From: Garcia nutans
Lineage: Eukaryota > Streptophyta > Magnoliopsida > Malpighiales > Euphorbiaceae
DNA length: 64,000 nucleotides
Assembly: GCA_947685225.1 (NCBI GenBank)
Contig: CANTUV010000062.1
Span: 16,264,501 to 16,328,500, forward strand
Direction of reading: 5' to 3'
The position numbers were made by a program, and so were the translations under genes. Shown here in pieces: positions 1 to 12,724 of this stretch (positions within the stretch are counted from its first letter, which is position 1; the number at the start of each line of letters is the position of its first letter). The notes beneath the pieces are model-generated. The model saw only the letters and a list, made by a program, of their open reading frames with translations, did no database searches and was not told the origin of the DNA.

Positions 1-2
1 AA

Positions 3-1378
3 ATTCAAAAAATTGTGGATGAAGCCCTCAATGCCAAGATGGAAGAAATAAAAGAGGCCCTAGCTGAGACCATGAAGAACCAATTGGCTGCAATTTTAGG
101 AAATAATGCCAAAGCGTCTGCTAGCTCCAAGAAGCCAAAGGAGAAAGGGAAGGCTAAAGTTGGTGAAGTAGCTTTTGATGATGATAAGGTGATCATTGAT
201 GATGATGATTGGGCTCAATACTACTAAGATCCTCAAGACAAAAAGGAGCCAAAGGTTGTTAAGAAGGCAACTATTGGAAAGACTGAGACATCTGATGTTG
301 AGAAGATGATTGCTGATTAAGAAAGAAATTTGAGAAGAAATTGAAAACTGAAGAAATGTCCGAAGTTGACAAACTATTTGAGCTAGATGAAGAAGTTCCG
401 TACAAGTTCAAGATGCCATCTTTTGCGAAGTTTAATGGAACCAAAAATCGTCACCTCCATGGGAAGCAGTATATCATTGCTATGCAGTCTGTCCAAGCTA
501 CTAAGGCTCAAACTCTAAGGTACTTTATGCACTCATTGGATCTTGTTATCCAAAATTGGTTCAATACCTTAGGTGAAGGAACACAAAAGAGTTGGGATCT
601 GTTATACAAGGCTTTCATTCAGCAATATGGGTATAATGTTGAAATGGAAGTTACCTTAATGGAAGTTGAGTCCATTATGCAACAACCAAATGAGAATTTT
701 GTGGACTATGTGAAAAGGTGGAGAAATAAGGCTGCTTTGCTCAAGAAGAGGTCCGATGAATCTGATCAAATAAGGATGATTGTGAGAGGGGTGTTGCCTA
801 GTCTTTGTGAAAAGATGTCTCACACACTCATCCGTGATTTCAAAGATCTCCTCCAAGCTGGTTTGCAAATTGAAGAATGGGAATGAGAGAAGAACCATTT
901 TTCAACAAGAAGGAATGAGAAAGGAAATTATCAGCCTAGCAATCAAAGTACGCAAAAGGAAGCTGATGTTAATGTCGCTAGTCAAGAAGGAATGTTGCAG
1001 TTTTCAGAATTAGGGAAGCCGTTGTCTTGGGTTCTCAATAAGCTACAAAAGAAGGGATTGTTACAACCCTTGACTCTTCATCCTTTGCCTAATCTTCTTC
1101 CACCTAACTTTGATACTAATGCATTTTGCCAATTCCATCAAAGGCCTGGACACAAAACGAACAATTGTATGAAGTTGAGGCATGAGATCCAGAATTTAAT
1201 TGATAATGGTAAGCTACCCGAGCTGGATAAGCCCAATACCAAGAACAGCCCTTTGTCTAAGTTTGGAAGAGTGCCACCACTAGCAACCTTCATGGTGGGA
1301 AAAGGATTGGAAGAAGATTTTGTTTTATCCTCTTTTCAAGATGGGAATGTTGAAGATGTGAAAGGAGAAGAAGCTTAA
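3..1378 (+). pseudogene. Decayed gag of E1 (Ogre/Tat type)
   Basis: This encoded the capsid/nucleocapsid polyprotein of a Ty3/gypsy element. An acidic N-terminal segment ends near DDDDWAQYY at a TAA (225-227). After a further stop and a frame change, 341-886 encodes the capsid-like Retrotrans_gag region (LYKAFIQQYG, EVESIMQQPNENFVDYVKRW, DLLQAGLQIEEWE). A TGA at 884-886 interrupts it. The 992-1378 segment, in the same frame, holds the knuckle-like motif CQFHQRPGHKTNNC followed by MKLRHEIQNLIDNGKL, which I recognise as typical of Tat/Ogre gag. The true start is left of the window. Gag of Z (27943-36836) is the close relative, but no protease follows here. Confidence 0.85.
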
Positions 1379-3835
1379 CTCAACAAACTTTCCTTAGCTT
1401 GAATGTTGCTTTTCAATTTTACTTTCTTTAATATTTAATTTGAACAATTATGTTTTTTAAATTTAAATTTGTTTGAATAAATTAATTCATCAAAATTTTT
1501 ATTGGTCTTTGTTCATTTTGGTGCTCAACCAATGAGGAATCTAGCTTGATGTTCATGAATTAATATATTTATGCATCATGACTTGAATAACTTTACTAGG
1601 TGAGGGAATTGCTCTAGAGCATTGAGTTGTGTATGCATACTTAGAGAGGGCTCTTGCATAATTACCTTTGTCTAGGTCTTAGTCAGTCTTAGAACATGTT
1701 TTGACAAACTTTCGAGGCGAAATTTTAACTATGCTTATTTAAGGGAGAGATGGTCTAGGCATTGTTTGATAAGCCAACAACTAGTATCCACCCAATTAAA
1801 TATCAATCCCTAGTTGTCTCTTTGAGCCTTCATAAAGTTTTAGCTTTATTTTCATTGGCATATAACCTCAAAAACCTATCCTGAGTTGTTGTGATACTTT
1901 TGACAAGTCTTATGATCACTAAGGTGAAGAGGCAAGAAGATCAAAGAAAGGAATGCATAGCCAAGACTGTAAGGATAGTGGATGTTTTCTAGACCATAAG
2001 GGTAGTTAAAGTTCACCTAATATTTCCAATCTATCAGGATAACATCAGAGTAACAAATGATTTATCCCTATTAAAAGAGATTAATACCACTTCACTCATC
2101 CATTATTAGAAATACAAGTTGGTACAAACAAGACAACTCTATTAGAGCTAGAACCCAAAAAAAAACAAATAAAAAAGAAGAAAAAATAAGAAGAAAAAAG
2201 AAAAAAAAAGAAAAAAAAAGAGGAAAAAAAGAGAAGAAAAATAAAACCCAAAAAGGCGGTTCAAAAAGCCAACTGAATTCTCTTTTACCTAAGACAACAA
2301 AAGGTTTCCATTTGGTTTCTAAGGACAGTTTGGCTTGAATTGGTCCAACCCAACTAAAGATTCAATCAAAACTAGAGAAAAAGGAGAAAGACCATCCAGT
2401 TCTTGAAAGTTTTGTACTTGATAGTCCTATAAGGAAGAAGGACAAAATGATAAAATGCTCAAAGAAAGGGAAGAGTAAGAAAAATAAAAAGAAAGAAAAG
2501 GGAGAAGAAGAAAAGAAACAAATTTGAGTAACAAACTTTTTACAAGGGCAAAGACTGTCCTAATCAAGATCCAAATTAATGCAAGAAGATAGAAAGAATT
2601 TAGAGTCTAGCAAGATTGCTCGCAGCTGCCTAAAGTTCAAACAAGAAATTTGTAGTGTGAAGGTTTGTCCATTGTGTCATATCAGCTCCAACTTACAAAT
2701 GACCTTCATTTAACCCATGTCCCTTATAGAACCCATTTCAAGCCTATCAAAGACCTGTTGATCTCTCTTGGTAGGTAGAGTCTATTAGTGGAGATAGTTT
2801 GAATAAGCATGAATATGAGATAGACAATATTTAAACTCAATTAGACCTTTGGCCAAGTAATGTGTATGTGCCTATCTGAAGTGCAACAATTCTTGCTTAA
2901 ATAGAAATGATTCCTGAGTTTAGTACAGTAACTAGGGTTGTCATGTTATAGATATGTTAATTTGGAAAATAAATTCCTGAGGTACATTGACATTAATTTG
3001 GCAAAGCCAACATTTGATTTCAAAATCAAAATTAAAAAAAAACAAAAAAAATAAAAATGTTTTGTCATATAAAGCGTTCAAGTTGAGGGAAGTATGTTGA
3101 ATCATTGAACCTCCAAAGGACACATTGGGCAAAGGAAATGATTATTGGCAAGGTCATGAAGAAGCTATCAACTTACATGCTGAAACATAGTTTGAAATGG
3201 ATGCATCCTTGACTCTGCTGCTTGGGGTCTCCACCACTCATGTTCTCAACATCTTGAAGATAAAAAGCCATAAATACAAAGCTTTCTGTCATTCCAATGC
3301 AAGACTTGAACGAGCGTCAAAAAGGAGTCAATGAGAATACTTCTGCTAATGACCTTGGTCTGTGAGTCAATGAAACCGCTGTAAGTATTATTCATGCATA
3401 TCATGCATACATGAGTACATCACATTGTATTTTTCTTGTATTGTATTGTCTATTCTTTATCAAAGTGAACAATCAAAAGAAGATATCAAATCAGGGGGGG
3501 GCATGGAAAGTCCATCACTTGAGAAAGTTCCAGCAATCTTGTAAAGAGAAGAAATATGTGCTTGTGCAAAGAACTAGACAACAAAAACATCAATCAAAGC
3601 TTGTATGGAAAAAATCTTTGGTTTGAGCCTACACAGGGGGCAAATTTTCTCCTTTCCAATTTTTTAAATTTCTATACCAAACATTTTTAAACTCACTTGC
3701 AAATATTTTGCCATATAGGGTGCAACGAGAAGATATGAGGGCCAACTAAAAATAGCTGAATTTTTGCAAAAGGAAGAACAAAAGAATGGAACAACAAGTT
3801 AAGCCAAAATCCTCAACTAGTAAAAGGTCAGTTAA
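1379..3835 (+). other. Non-coding internal region of E1
   Basis: This holds no credible gene; short open frames are not conserved in N1 or N2. It replaces pol between gag and the minisatellite. The same sequence appears reversed at 23494-25193 (N1) and in part at 31463-31858 (N2), so it is a conserved structural part of the non-autonomous subfamily. It contains an A/G-only stretch at about 2150-2245. Confidence 0.7.
2155..2245 (+). repeat. Internal polypurine low-complexity tract
   Basis: An almost pure A/G run made of AAAAAAGAAG-type units, preceded by CCC. Its reverse complement in N1 ends at about 25193, exactly where N1 is fused to LTR sequence. It is too long and too far from the LTR to be the plus-strand primer. 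Confidence 0.75.
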
Positions 3836-4460
3836 ATCCAATTCAATCTCGGGTCCAAGTACCCAAATCAAATTTAGTCTCGGGTCCAAGTACCCAATCT
3901 TGGGACCAAGTACCCAAATTAAATTCAATCTTGGGTCCAAGTACCCAAATCAAACCAATCTCGGGTCCAAGTATTCAATCCCAGGTCCAAGTACCCAAAT
4001 CAAATTCAATCTCAGGTCCAAGTACCCAATCTTGGGACCAAGTACCCAAATCAAATTCAATCTCGGGTCCAAGTACCCAAATCAAACCACTCAGGTCCAA
4101 GATTAAATTCAATCTCGGGTCTGAGTACTCAATCTTGGGTCTAAGTACCCAAATAAAATTCAATATCAAGTCCAAGTACCCAAAATCAAGTTCAATCTCG
4201 GGTCCAAGTATCCAAATACAATTCAAGCTTGGATCCAAGTACCCAAATCAAATTCAATCTCGGGTCCAAGTACCTAAATCAAATTCAATCTCAGGTCCAA
4301 GTACCCAAATCAAATTCAATCTCGGGTCTAAGTACCCAAATCAAATCAATCTCGGGTCCAAGTACCCAATCCCGAGTCACCCAAATTCAATCTAGTCTCG
4401 GGTCCAAGTACCCAAATCAAGTTCAGTCTCGGATCCAAGTACCCAAAATAAATTCAAATA
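3836..4460 (+). repeat. 31-bp minisatellite beside the PPT (E1)
   Basis: About 20 head-to-tail units of 31 bp with core GGGTCCAAGTACCC followed by AAATCAAATTCAATCTC. A few units are truncated to about 20 bp. Each core is a small dyad (GGGT/ACCC). The same array is reversed in N2 (30568-31462), and about two units remain in N1 (20238-20300). The repeat is open in several frames, but the unit is not a multiple of three and frames drift, so coding is unlikely. Confidence 0.9.
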
Positions 4461-4525
4461 ACCATCTCATCAAAATTAAGTCTGATTGCTTTTCACTCTC
4501 TTTTACTAAAATCTCATATCGTTCA

Positions 4526-4539
4526 AGCAGGGGACAAAG
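4526..4539 (+). promoter_or_regulatory. Polypurine tract of E1
   Basis: AGCAGGGGACAAAG lies directly against the LTR start TGTAGACC. This is the usual plus-strand primer position. The reversed counterparts in N1 and N2 read CCCCCTGCTTGAGCG next to their LTR ends. Confidence 0.8.
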
Positions 4540-7180
4540 TGTAGACCCTTAATTTTTGACCCAGTCTGGTCCGTTATTTTTTATATAGTCCAAAATAATT
4601 TTTGTGGTATTTTAATTAAATAATATTTATTTTAGTATTTATCTTTTCTAAGTTTTAATAAATAAAAACAATAAATAAATAATAATAAATAAATAAACCA
4701 AAATAAAAATAAAAATAAAAATCGACGACAAAAAAATTCATTGCCGAAAGTAATTGGCCAAGGGCAATTTCGCCCGCAGGTTCTTGCAGCAAAATTGGCT
4801 AGCTGCACGCCCAGCTCGCAATTTTTCGTAGATTTCCTCACAGTCTACAGCAGTTTTTTTTGCCAGCAAAAATTTCCAAATTAATTTGAGTTTCCTTAAA
4901 CAATTAGAATTAGGCATATAAATTTTCCCATAAATAACACTTTAAAGGACCAGAAAAGGGATGGGGACTTTAGAGGGGGAGAACTTTGGACTTGGATCGG
5001 ATAGTGGGACTTTGATTAGATGATCAAAACTTGGTTTACAGAAAAACCTAGCCAGAGAAGATTAGCAACTATCAATGCCATCAACAATTCATCAAAGGCA
5101 GCAACCTTGCCTTTGTCTTTGTTCATCCAGAAAGTTAATTTTGGCGGAACCAACCATGCAGGTTTGATCCTTAATCATAAACTACTCATAGCTTTTTTTC
5201 TTTGATTCATAATAATATACATACAAAACTTTGATCTTTAAAGATGTAATGACTTGATCTTCATTCTAAAAACCTTAAATGATTTCTTCTGGTTTCAAAT
5301 ACTTTAAAAATCCTAATCCGTTTCTTTTGTTTCCAAAAACCTTAAATGATTTCTTCTTTTTCCAAATATCTTAAAAACCTTAATTCATTTCTTTTGTTTC
5401 CAAAAACCCTAAATGATTTCTTATGTTTCCAAATATCTTAAAAACCCTAATTCGTTTCTTTTGTTTCCAAAAACCCTAAATGATTTCTTCTATTTTCAAA
5501 TAACTTAAAAACCCTAATTCGTTTCTTTTGTTTCGAAAAACCTTAAATGATTTGTTCTGTTTCCAAATACTTTAAAAACCCGAATTCATTTCTTTTGTTT
5601 CCAAAAACCTTAAATGATTTCTTCTTTTTCCAAATATCTTAAAAACCCTAATTAGTTTCTTTTGTTTCCAAAAACCCTAAATGATTTCTTTTGTTTCCAA
5701 ATACTTTAAAAACCCTAATTCATTTCTTTTGTTTCCAAAAACCTTAAATGATTTCTTCTGTTTCCAAATACCTTAAAAACCCTTATTCGTTTCTTTTGTT
5801 TCCAAAAACCCTAAATGATTTCTTCTGTTTCCAAATACCTTAAAAACCTAATTTGTTTCTTTTGTTCCAAAAAACCTTAAATCATTTTTCCTATTTCCAA
5901 AAGCTTTTAAGACCCTAAACTGTTTTCTTCTAATTCTTTTCCAAAATTTCCAAATGTTTTGTTAAATATCAAAACTCTAAACTCAGTTTACAGTTTCTAA
6001 AAAATCATAATTACTTTATTAGCTAAACTATTTTCTTCAATTCCAAAACCAAGACATTAAACCCCAAACTAGTTAATCTAAACCCTAAGTTTTCTTAAAC
6101 CCTAATTTCCACAAAACTAATATGTAAACCCTAGTTTTCTTAAAGCCTAATCCCTAAAATCTTAAAACCTTATAAGCCTAAATATTCAAACTCTATATAG
6201 TAAATCCAAGAGCTATAAACCTAATCTTTTAAGATTCTAAAACCCTAATTTCATAATGTTACCCTTAAACCATAATTTGATTCATGAAACCCTAATCCAT
6301 TCCAATTTTCCAAAACCATTACAGTAGGTCAAACAAAAAAACAATAACAATACTAAAATCCCAAAGTCCTAAATATTAATTAAAGTACTTTAAATGGAAA
6401 CAGTAAGTCTCAATTTGTATCTTTACTTGCTTTATTTTTAGATTTGATTATGTAGTTTATTATATGCTTTGATGGTTGATTTATTTAATTTAAATGCTTA
6501 ATTTATTTAATTTATCATGGATGAATGTTTATTATATATTTTGATTGATGTTTAATATCTTTGATAAATGATGAATGGTTATTTATTTTTATCAATTATT
6601 TTGATTTCCAAATGTTTTAAGAGGTATGTTTCCACTTTGTGGGTACCTCATTAATTAAGTTCTATGTAATTTAGATTGCTTTTATATCTTGGACCAATGT
6701 AAAGGACATGTTTCTACCTTTTGGTGGGTGTCCTATTTAGCTTAGACATGGATGATGTAAGGACATGTTTTCATCCTCGAATGGGTGTCCATTTATTTGC
6801 TTTGTTTGGACATTGCTTTGATTTTTAATATAACGATGCTTTATTTCAATTGTTGCATGTAATATGGATAATATTATTATATTTAAGAATTTTATAATAT
6901 TAAGACCTGTAAAGGAGGCCGGTTCCAATGAACCGGGCATTGTGGGGGTGTTGGGCCATTTCTCACTTTCCCCACATGTACCCAACTTTCCGAACCCATT
7001 AGGGGGTTGGGGATTCCTTAGGAATTGAGTCATCCACCCCTTTCTTTTTCCTAGCCCGTCCAGGTGGTGACTCCATTTTCTCCGGACTTAGGTCTGTGTT
7101 CTCTAAAGCCCCGAGCCTAAACAGTGCCAAAGTCGTAAGAACCATTCCACTAGGAGTGGGGGAAAAAATCCTCGCTCACT
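4540..7180 (+). repeat. 3' LTR of E1 (Ogre type, about 2.64 kb)
   Basis: It begins TGTAGACCCTTAATTTTTGA and ends near CTCGCTCAC(T), matching S1, Z, N1 and N2. It carries a TATA-like TATAAATT near 4917, an expanded 67-bp minisatellite, many AAACCCTA teloboxes, the shared block around 6600-6790 (CCACTTTGTGGGTACCTCA and relatives) and a TGGTGACTCC motif at 7065-7074. It is roughly 300 bp longer than S1, largely from the minisatellite. Confidence 0.85.
5265..5895 (+). repeat. 67-bp minisatellite inside the E1 LTR
   Basis: About nine imperfect copies of a 67-68 bp unit alternating CCTTAAATGATTTCTTCTG and CTAATTCGTTTCTTTTG with TTTCCAAA between them. Successive CCTTAAAT/CCCTAAAT starts at 5273, 5340 and 5408 give the period. 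I did not see an equivalent expansion in the LTRs of S1, Z, N1 or N2, so it arose in this copy. Confidence 0.85.
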
Positions 7181-7781
7181 GCTGGAGAGTTCATCTAGAC
7201 CAGGTCGGGTCTAGCTTTGGGATTGCGTGAGTTGATTTTGCTGCTTCTTCAAGATTAGTGTCAATTGCCAGCATGTATATATTTTAAATTATAGTATATG
7301 TTGATATTATGTATATTATATTATATTTTGAGGTATATATATTATAAATTATAAAGAATGGGCTGAAATTTTATAATGTGGATTTTGTATGTGCTTTTGG
7401 ATAATCATATGTATATGTATAAATGTTTCTAACAAATTGTGGAAGAATTGAGGAGTATGGGTGAAATGGTGATTTGATATTATTTGGGAAAATTATTGTG
7501 TGCAGGTTATGTTGTTTGTTGAATTTGAGAATGTCCAAATTACAGACAAAACTCTAATGAATTTTTTTGAGATTTTTATGAAAAATGCTTATTTTAGTAC
7601 CTATAATTTATTGTAATATTTTAGTAGTTATTTAAATATATATTTGAAAGAATTTATGATTTTAAACTTGAAAAGTGAAAATTTTTTATTAAACCGGACT
7701 ATGATATTTTTATACCATATATATATATATTACATATACTGGTGTAAGTATTATATTTATATAGAGTATAAGGGTATTACA
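7181..7781 (+). repeat. 3' end of a Tekay-like LTR
   Basis: GAGAGTTCATCTAGACCAGG and the GAGTTGATTTTG stretch align by eye with the 3' parts of LTRs T (from about 60728) and S3 (from about 45085). It ends AGGGTATTACA like their GGGGTGTTACA ends. E1 is inserted at its left; on the right it abuts LTR-A. The rest is outside the window. This stretch holds no gene. Confidence 0.65.
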
Positions 7782-9395
7782 CAGCACCCCCCATAATGCC
7801 TAGTTCTTTGGAAACGACCTCCTTTTCAAGTCTAAATATTATTAAATTTTTTATTATTATGACATTATCCATATTACATACAATTTAAAAGAAATAAACA
7901 TCACCACTTTATTAAAATAGAAAATGAGTAAGACAGGCACCCATCCAAGGATGAAAATATGCCTTTACAATGTCCAAGTCCTTAAAAGAAGAGAAAATAA
8001 AGAAAATCGGACATCTACCATATGAGGAAACTTGTCCCTTACAATAGTTCCAAAATCCTTAAAACAATAAATTAAATTACATAATGAAAATTGAGGTACC
8101 CACAAAGTGGAAACGTACCCCATATATCTTTAAAATCCAAATAAACAGATAACCAAATAAATTAAATCATTCAAACATGATAATTAAAAATAAATCACCA
8201 ATTATAAACAAAATAAAATTATCCATCCATCATAAAAGCATGTAATGAATCAAATAATCAAAACTAAATTTTAAAGCATTAAATATACAAATTTAGTATT
8301 TACATATTAAGCTTACTATTTGTAAGGTTAAAAATATGGTTTTAGGTAACTTGAAAAATAGAGGTTTAGAAATTAGGGTTTTGAATGAATTAGGGTTTTG
8401 ATTATTTTGGGTTATTACTACTGGATTAGGTTTTATTAGGTTACTGGACATTAAAATATTAGGCTTTAAGGCTTTTTTAGATTATTATTTGGATATTAGA
8501 GTTTAGGGTTTCAGGGTTTGGGAATTGGATTTACTGGTTAGGGTTTTAGATTTTAGGAATTGGCTTTTATAGATTAGGGATTAAGGTTTGTGAAATAAAG
8601 TTACTAGATATTGGAATACTAGGATTTGAGATCTTGGATTATGACTTGGAAATCGGGGTGTGTGTTTTTAAGGTTTGGGAATTGGTTTTATAGATTAGGG
8701 TTTTGGAAATTGACTACTGGATATTATGGTTACAGATTAGGGTTTAGAAATACAATTACAGTTTTGTAAAACACATAAACCAATATGTAAATAAAAGATT
8801 CAGGTTAAATTTTAAGCTATCATAAACCTAAAAAAATAAAGGATGACTAAAGGAGCTATAAGACAAAGCAAAGTAAAATATGTGGCTTACCGTGAGTTTA
8901 AATAAATCAACATAAGCTACTAGACATATTTTAATAAACATATATGAATAAAAAACAATGAACATAAACTACTAGAGTGATTTAGACAAAGGAATAAATA
9001 CAAACATAATCAGTGTTTAACATCATCATCAATGAATCATGAATTGAATCTAAATGAATCAAACATTGAGAATGTACCTATATTTTTTGGCTCCTCCAAT
9101 ACTTAATGTGATGAATCAAACTCGTGCTTATTGTCTGACCAATTTCAATATTAGATGAACAAAGCAAATTTTGAGATAATCGTTCCTACCTCCTTGTTTG
9201 CTTGATGAATGTTGCTGCTAGGGTTTTTCAATTAATTATTGCTGCCTTCTCTCATGTTAATTCTTTTGTATTTATAAGCACCAACTAGGGCGACCTAGCT
9301 GAGCCTTCCCAGTCTGAGACAAACACTCTTGCTACTTATCATAATCTTTTTTGGATTTTAAAACATTTCGGTCTCATTCTCAGTTAAGCCTTTAT
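7782..9395 (-). repeat. LTR-A, first piece (reversed Ogre-type LTR)
   Basis: It starts inside the LTR at CAGCACCCCCC, equivalent to about 227 bp into the N1 LTR, because a Tekay-like LTR interrupts it. It contains TTAGGGTTT teloboxes (8370-8760) and, on the minus strand, a TATAAATA box at 9270-9277. It is cut at 9395 by the Athila-like element and resumes at 16192. Confidence 0.75.
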
Positions 9396-11322
9396 TGCAC
9401 TCGAATTAAGTACTACTACAAAGTGACACTCGCAAGTATACGAGGTAATTGTAGCAGCGGTGATCACCCCATGGTCATCTCAGAAGGAAGGTGTTGTTCG
9501 TAATAGCTTGATTGACAAGTAATTTAAAAGCATGTAGAGTGTGTTGTTTGGAATGGTGCAAGAATAATTTAAATCTAAAAGTAATGTGCATAAGGGTTGT
9601 ACAAGATCGATTCAATTTTTGGGATGGTGCCTAGAGTTGTAGGTCAATTCAATCAAAGCATAATTCTCAAATATGCCATTAACATAACCTTGCATTTTAA
9701 TTTATTCCTTGAGATTAATTAGTCAGTTACCAATTCATTAGTTTTCACATTCATGAATTAACAATAACCAATTATTTTACATTTTCAAATTAATAAAACC
9801 ATAGAACTTATATTTCTAATTCATTCATAGGGTGGTTGATTATATAGTTTCGATATCGAATTTCACCTCTTGGTCCATCATCCAATACTAAAAGATTAAT
9901 AGGTAGCTAATCTATCAACCTAACATTCAATCCACTACAATCAACCATAACAAGGTATATTAATGGGAATATCAAATCAAAGCATTCAATTAAATCTACT
10001 ACAAACCCAAGGCATGAGTAATTTAGCTCAACATCATTAATTTAAAATAAATATTCATCTCAAAATAAATCAAATAAAAATTGTTCATTGAAATATTATT
10101 TATCTTAATAAAATAACAACAATATAGAAACGAAGTAAAAGAGAGAATAGAAAAACCCCTTGTAGATGCTAAGAGTAGTACTACTAATCTTCCCCCTAGC
10201 TCCACTTTGATGTATGATAAAGAACTCAAGCTCTCTTCAATGGATGATTCTAGTTTTTGAAAGATGGAATGGAGCTTTATCAAGTCACCAATCCTTCAAT
10301 GAAGCTTCTTCAACCCTAATCTTCAAGAGCATATTAAACCCAATTTATCCCAAAGAACCAAAGATCTTGTGGATGGAAGATGGAGAAGATGGAAAGGGAG
10401 GATGAGGATGAAGGTGGTCTCTTCTTCTCCAAGAAGGAGAAGAGTGGAATGGAATTGGAGAGAGTCTCCTCTCCTCCAACGCGTGTCCCTTTCCTTTCCT
10501 TCTCTTTTTAAATTCATTCAAAACTCAACCCATGCCTTCCAACTCACACCACTCTCTCTTGTCTCCCACTCTTTTCTTTGTTTAATATTACTTTTGGCAT
10601 AAACAATACCTTTGTCCCCCACTTATCCTCTACTTTGTGCAAATAATTCAAATATTCAAGGTTGACCAATGGTGTCACGGCCAAGCTAGTAGCCGTGTCT
10701 CTCACTTTTCTTAGGACACAGCCAAGATAGCTAGCCATGTCCTTTGCTGCCCCCTTTTTCCTTTCTTTTCAAATGGTGAAAAGGCCAAGCTCCTGGCCAT
10801 GTCATGTGACATGACCAGTGGCTTGACCATGTCTTGTGAGTGTGTCCTCTTCTGCTTCTTTCACTTTGCTCCTTCCTTGCTTGGTCCAATTGGTGAGACA
10901 CGGCCATGATTCTCGCTCCTTTGTTATTTGGCTTAAGATGGGACACGGCCAAGCTCCTAGCCATGTCATGTGACACGGCCAGTGGGTTAGCCATGTCGCT
11001 TGCCTATGTCAAGTTCTGCCTTCTTTTCTTTTCTTTCTTGGTTTTGTTCCTTAGATGAGACACGGCCAGTGGCTTGGCCGTGTCTCATGGCCATGTCATG
11101 CTCTGCCTCCATTTCTTTAAGGGATACGGCCAAGCTTGCTTTGGCTTGGCCATGTCTTGCTTGATTCATGCTCTTCCAACATTGTTTTGATCCATCCAAG
11201 GGAGTTTTTGCACTTTAACCTAAAACAAACACTTCAAACAAACTTTAAACAAAGGTCAAATGAAATATTAACTAAAAACACATAATATTACTCTAAAAAT
11301 ACAATCATAAATTATCTAAACA
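9396..11322 (-). repeat. Athila-like 3' LTR (1927 bp)
   Basis: On the plus strand it runs from TGCACTCGAATTAAG to ATCTAAACA and is repeated at 14316-16191. It contains a cluster of GACACGGCC/GGCCGTGTC palindromes. It is about 51 bp longer than its partner, mainly because it keeps one more palindrome unit near 10927-11000. No gene is supported; the Arg-rich short frames at about 10370-10600 recur in both LTRs and look non-coding. Confidence 0.85.
10673..11160. repeat. Palindrome cluster in the Athila-like 3' LTR
   Basis: Several hairpins share GACACGGCCA/TGGCCGTGTC arms. The best is perfect: TGAGACACGGCCA (11056-11068), a 6-nt loop, and TGGCCGTGTCTCA (11075-11087). The units are G+C-rich in an A+T-rich LTR. 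Confidence 0.85.
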
Positions 11323-12724
11323 AATACCTCACACTTAATTCCCTGCTTGTCCCCAAGCAAAGTTAAAATCAAAACAAACTAAACAAGATAAATTTTGTCA
11401 AGTTCAAGAGTTATAAGGATGCATCAAGACTCCCATCTTATTAAATCCACAATCATAATCGAATCAAGAACAATTAGTGCTCACACAATTTAATGGTCGA
11501 TCCATGCATACCAAAAATTGTCTCTCCCTAACCAACTCTTAAAAGTGTTTGATCATGGTGGTGTTTACACTCATAACAATCAATGAAAGATTATCGCCAT
11601 AGGTTTGCTTATCAATCAAATCTCCACCACCTAATTACAATCAAGCATCAATCATAAGGTCTTTCATTTGGTTGTAACGGGGCTAAGGGAAAGGTATAAT
11701 ATTTAAGAATGTGAGCTTAATCATTAAGTTCAAGAGCACTTCAAGAATGAAGTAACCAATTATACATATAACCCAACGATCCCAAAACACCTTCCTCTCA
11801 CCTATCCCTTGACATTAAAGGGCTTTTCAAGGGAACTCACTTATTCAATCTTGCAATGATTATTACTAAACATATTCCAACCCTAAGAAAAAGAACTTCT
11901 ATTAATTTTTTATTTTTTTATTTATATATGTATTTTTTTTTCTATTTTTTGTTTTTTTACGGTTTTACAACTAAAGAAGATAATAATTTATAATTTTGAG
12001 CCAACTAAATTTAACCCACACTTTAGTTAACACAACACTCAATCATAAACGCTCTTAAAATGGTCTTGACCTAATGCAAGGATAATAGTTAAAACAACAT
12101 GGTTCAAGCTAATGGTGTTGTGAAAAAGAAAGAACAGGAAAAATAAAATAAGCTCAAAAATTGGCTAAATAAGGTTGGATATAAGGTTGGTCTTTTTAAG
12201 CCAAAGTGGGTTCACCTAATTGCCTTAATCAACTTGATGCCTAATTGAAATTTTTATGTAGTCTCAAAATGCATGTCAAAGCAAGTTCTAGCAATTTATC
12301 AATCAAAGATGTTCACCCATAAAAAGAATAATAAGATTATGGCTCAATTCCTCTCTAGTTTAAAGGCAATGCAAGGAAAAACCATCAAAATTAACAATAA
12401 GTACCAATTCTAATTAATTCTCAAATTCATGCTTCAAAAATTCAAAAGTCATCTATCAACAATCTTATAACAATTGAACTTTTCAAAATTCATTTATTAA
12501 AAGAAAAATAAGAAAAATATTATCTAAACTTAAACAAAGATAAATTAAAAGTAAAAACATAAAATGCACCCCACACTTAAAGATTCACATTATCCCCAAT
12601 GTGAGCATGCATAAATTAAAAGAGAGAGTTCAGATCAAACCTAATTTCCATCGTTCCCATATGCGATATGAAGTGCTCTTTCCATCCTTAATGCAATTGT
12701 CGCCCATGTTTGAGATGATGAACA
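11323..12724 (-). other. 3' non-coding region and PPT of the Athila-like element
   Basis: No gene is seen in these 1.4 kb. Next to the LTR (11323-11360) the minus strand reads GCTTGGGGACAAGCAGGG and then AAGTGTGAGGTAT, which I take as the polypurine tract region. A T-rich tract lies at about 11905-11960. Confidence 0.6.

Larger units (their letters stand above)
1..7180 (+). mobile_element. E1: gag-only Ogre/Tat-type Ty3 retroelement, 3' part
   Basis: The element enters from the left edge. In order it shows a decayed gag (to 1378), about 2.4 kb of A-rich non-coding DNA, a 31-bp minisatellite, a polypurine tract and a 3' LTR starting TGTAGACC. No protease, RT, RNase H or integrase lies between gag and the PPT, so it was non-autonomous and presumably relied on a full relative such as Z. 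The non-coding middle reappears in reverse in N1 and N2, so this is a real subfamily and not a one-off deletion. Its right end (about 7180, terminal base T instead of A) abuts a Tekay-like LTR fragment. The left end and TSD are outside the window. Confidence 0.85.

Noticed and set aside
3786..4552. Several long overlapping open frames (up to 154 codons) with GPSTQIKFNLGSKYP-like repeats
   Set aside because: They follow the 31-bp minisatellite, shift frame between units and occur on both strands; N2 shows the same in reverse. No start context or homologous protein.
10369..10602. Arg-rich 77-codon open frame (WRRWKGRMRMKVVSSSPRRRR)
   Set aside because: Lies inside the Athila-like LTR; the copy at 15279-15566 changes frame and length, so no coding constraint is visible.
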